Positions 62,101 to 64,000 of a stretch of DNA of 64,000 bases are shown in pieces. A model generated the notes under the pieces. That model was given only the letters and a program-made list of their open reading frames with translations, ran no database searches and was not told the DNA's origin. Every line of letters starts with the position of its first letter. The first letter of the stretch is position 1. Origin of the DNA: Zonotrichia leucophrys gambelii (Eukaryota > Chordata > Aves > Passeriformes > Passerellidae); contig NC_088175.1 of assembly GCF_028769735.1 (NCBI RefSeq), forward strand, positions 6,820,001 to 6,884,000, in the 5' to 3' direction. The position numbers and the translations under genes are program-made.

Positions 62101-64000
62101 AGGGGAAAGCAAAGGGAGCTCAAAGACATCAGAGTCAGACATATTGAATCACATATCAAAACAGAAAAAAATACAAAAATGTTACTAGGGATGTGGGTTA
62201 TAATTCACCAGGAACAACAGTGCAAAACTATTATGAAGTCATGGAAAGAAAATGAATTTTTGAGATGTTTTTTCACTCCCAATTAATCTTATAAAATTGT
62301 GCAAAATCTCAATCATTATGAAGAATGCAGGTCGCTTTTGTTAAACTTTTTACAAGTCTAGAAATAGCTAAAATTTTTAAGTTTAAATCATGGCAAGCCA
62401 TAACACAGGTCATTACCAACTTAACAGTTTCTAACTTCTACACCCAAACTAGAAAATTAATCAAACTAATTCTTTCCCCTTCCAGCACTTTTAATTAAAA
62501 AGAATCCATAATCTATCACAGAGTATGATTATGCAGCTACTTAGATTAATTTCCCCTTGTTTAATTTTAAAGTACTGATTGACATCCTTTGGACTTTCAT
62601 ATAAAATTCTTGCCCTCTGTTCATGTTTGCAACCCTGTAACCTTTACAGAATGTTTTTGTTTGTCTTCTTAAATATTGCTTAAATTGTGTAGATGTGGCC
62701 ATCTGAGAATTTTCCCTTGGAAGATGCTCCTTTCAGGACACTAACTGCTTCTTATTCATTTTACTATGAGCAGTGAGTTGTTCCAACCCCTGTACAAAAG
62801 TGCAGTTGAAGGAAAGGTGAGGCTACACAGATTAGAGCAGCTTTTATTGACTCTCCATGCTGATCTGCATGCATCAAACCATGGCATGTTGTCTACATGG
62901 TCTTATATCAACATTACCAGAAGATTTTCATTGTTTTCCCAATCTTTCCTCCAAGTCTTTGAAAACAAACTTCATTGTTAGAAACAGCTCTGGAGATTCA
63001 GTTATTCTTTGACAAGCTATCACTCATTCCATTGTTTCCCACATTGTTTTCTCTTTGGTATTTTCTTTTTACTGTATTTTAGTAATTGAGAGGGTTTGTT
63101 TGGCTGCAGTTAAAAAGAGTAATTTGAATGTTTATGCAATTAAAGGTTTTGCTCCTTCTGTACCCCACAAGGTCTTAGGCAGCAGCTTACTGCACAAGAA
63201 ACCAAGGTTTTGGAACAACAACTTTGTCTGCAAGGGCCAAAACAGGATGCATAGATACAAGATGTAATTGTTGGAAAATATCCCTGATGAGAGTTAAGTG
63301 CCTCCTCATCAACACACCCATCATGATAGATATGCATTAATACTCTGTGATAAATCAGAAAAATTATAATTTTTAAAGTTAGTTCTAATGAATGAATATT
63401 TAAATATATTCACCCATTTCAATTTTTGCTTTGCAATTTATGAGTCAGAGCAGACGTGCACGAGCTGCAGAGCCACAGCACAATTTACTACACCAACAGC
63501 TCTATGATTTAGAAGAAGAGAAACAACAGCAAATCCCAGAATAATTAAATTTGTAACATCAATGTCAGCCAGTGTCCTTTCCCATTCCAGGTTTTCACAT
63601 GTGACATTGAAAAGCAGATCATAAAGAATAAAACATCCTCAGCACATAAGGGTTATAAATTTCAGCATGTTCCCACTCAAGAGGTTTTTTGTTAGAGTTT
63701 TTATTGTTACAGTAGAAATCCTCTTAATCTGGAGACCAGTTGTGTGGGGTGGCATGAGGAGGGAGACCCACACTGAATGTCCAGACAGCACAAAACCTCT
63801 CTCCTCAAGAAACCACTGTGCCACCAACCTGAGGACATGGGGACAACAGCAGCAGCAGTCCTTCTAACTGATAAATCATGAGTATTGACTCTGGTGGGAT
63901 TATTTTTGACAAGGAGTTAAATCCAGATTTATGTTCACTTGACTTAAATTTGTCAATTTACTTCAATGGACCTTCAGCATTTCACAGTCTTTATCCTCCC
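59106..64000. other. Intergenic region downstream of BEGAIN
   Basis: About 4.9 kb follows the inferred BEGAIN poly(A) site. In mammals the convergent neighbour on this side is WDR25. I searched the minus strand for its C-terminal WD-repeat exon (a GGDMKIW-like ending) and did not see it. The region is AT-rich with short chance ORFs, a 12-bp hairpin at 61001-61033 and no transposon that I can identify. Confidence 0.7.
61001..61033. repeat. 12-bp inverted repeat, 9-nt loop
   Basis: ATTTTTCTGTAA (61001-61012) pairs perfectly with TTACAGAAAAAT (61022-61033) around the loop TGAATTCTG. It lies 1.9 kb past the BEGAIN poly(A) signal, outside any recognised element. Confidence 0.8.

Overview
This is a vertebrate nuclear window, almost certainly from a bird. 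The evidence is several copies of CR1 LINE 3' ends (the dominant avian retrotransposon), two short endogenous-retrovirus solo LTRs, microsatellites, very long introns with canonical GT/AG splice sites, and one recognisable vertebrate gene. The low density of other repeats also fits a bird. A passerine or other neoavian bird is my inference, not something I can prove from the sequence alone. There are no bacterial operons, CRISPR arrays, tRNA or rRNA genes that I can see.

The one protein-coding gene is BEGAIN (brain-enriched guanylate kinase-associated protein), on the + strand. Four exons are visible: a 67-bp coiled-coil exon (4238-4304), a 108-bp exon (49555-49662), an 84-bp exon (53710-53793) and the long terminal exon (56994-58367 coding, with a 3' UTR to about 59105). 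They join in one frame and encode the last 543 residues. The first coding exons and the promoter lie upstream of position 1. The introns in between are about 45.3 kb, 4.0 kb and 3.2 kb, so most of the window is BEGAIN intron. The rest, 59106-64000, is downstream intergenic DNA.

The introns hold: a 350-bp GAAA/GGAA purine tract (about 9.9-10.26 kb); a CR1 fragment followed by a 130-bp AAAAT array (24.5-25.0 kb); a + strand CR1 fragment (29.9-30.2 kb); a solo LTR with a perfect 6-bp target duplication (30.8-31.2 kb); three minus-strand CR1 copies (40.3-41.0, 43.9-44.8 and 48.3-48.6 kb); a second solo LTR of the same family in the opposite orientation (50.8-51.2 kb); and a + strand CR1 3' end (51.4-51.65 kb). 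There are also several strong short hairpins and a dispersed 23-nt direct repeat.

I did not find a new biological system. The observations most worth a second look are the inverted pair of LTRs that bracket the single 108-bp BEGAIN exon (possible intron pairing, RNA editing or exon circularisation), two or three unusually well-paired hairpins, a 23-nt exact repeat about 870 bp apart, and a few long unexplained ORFs that are probably chance.
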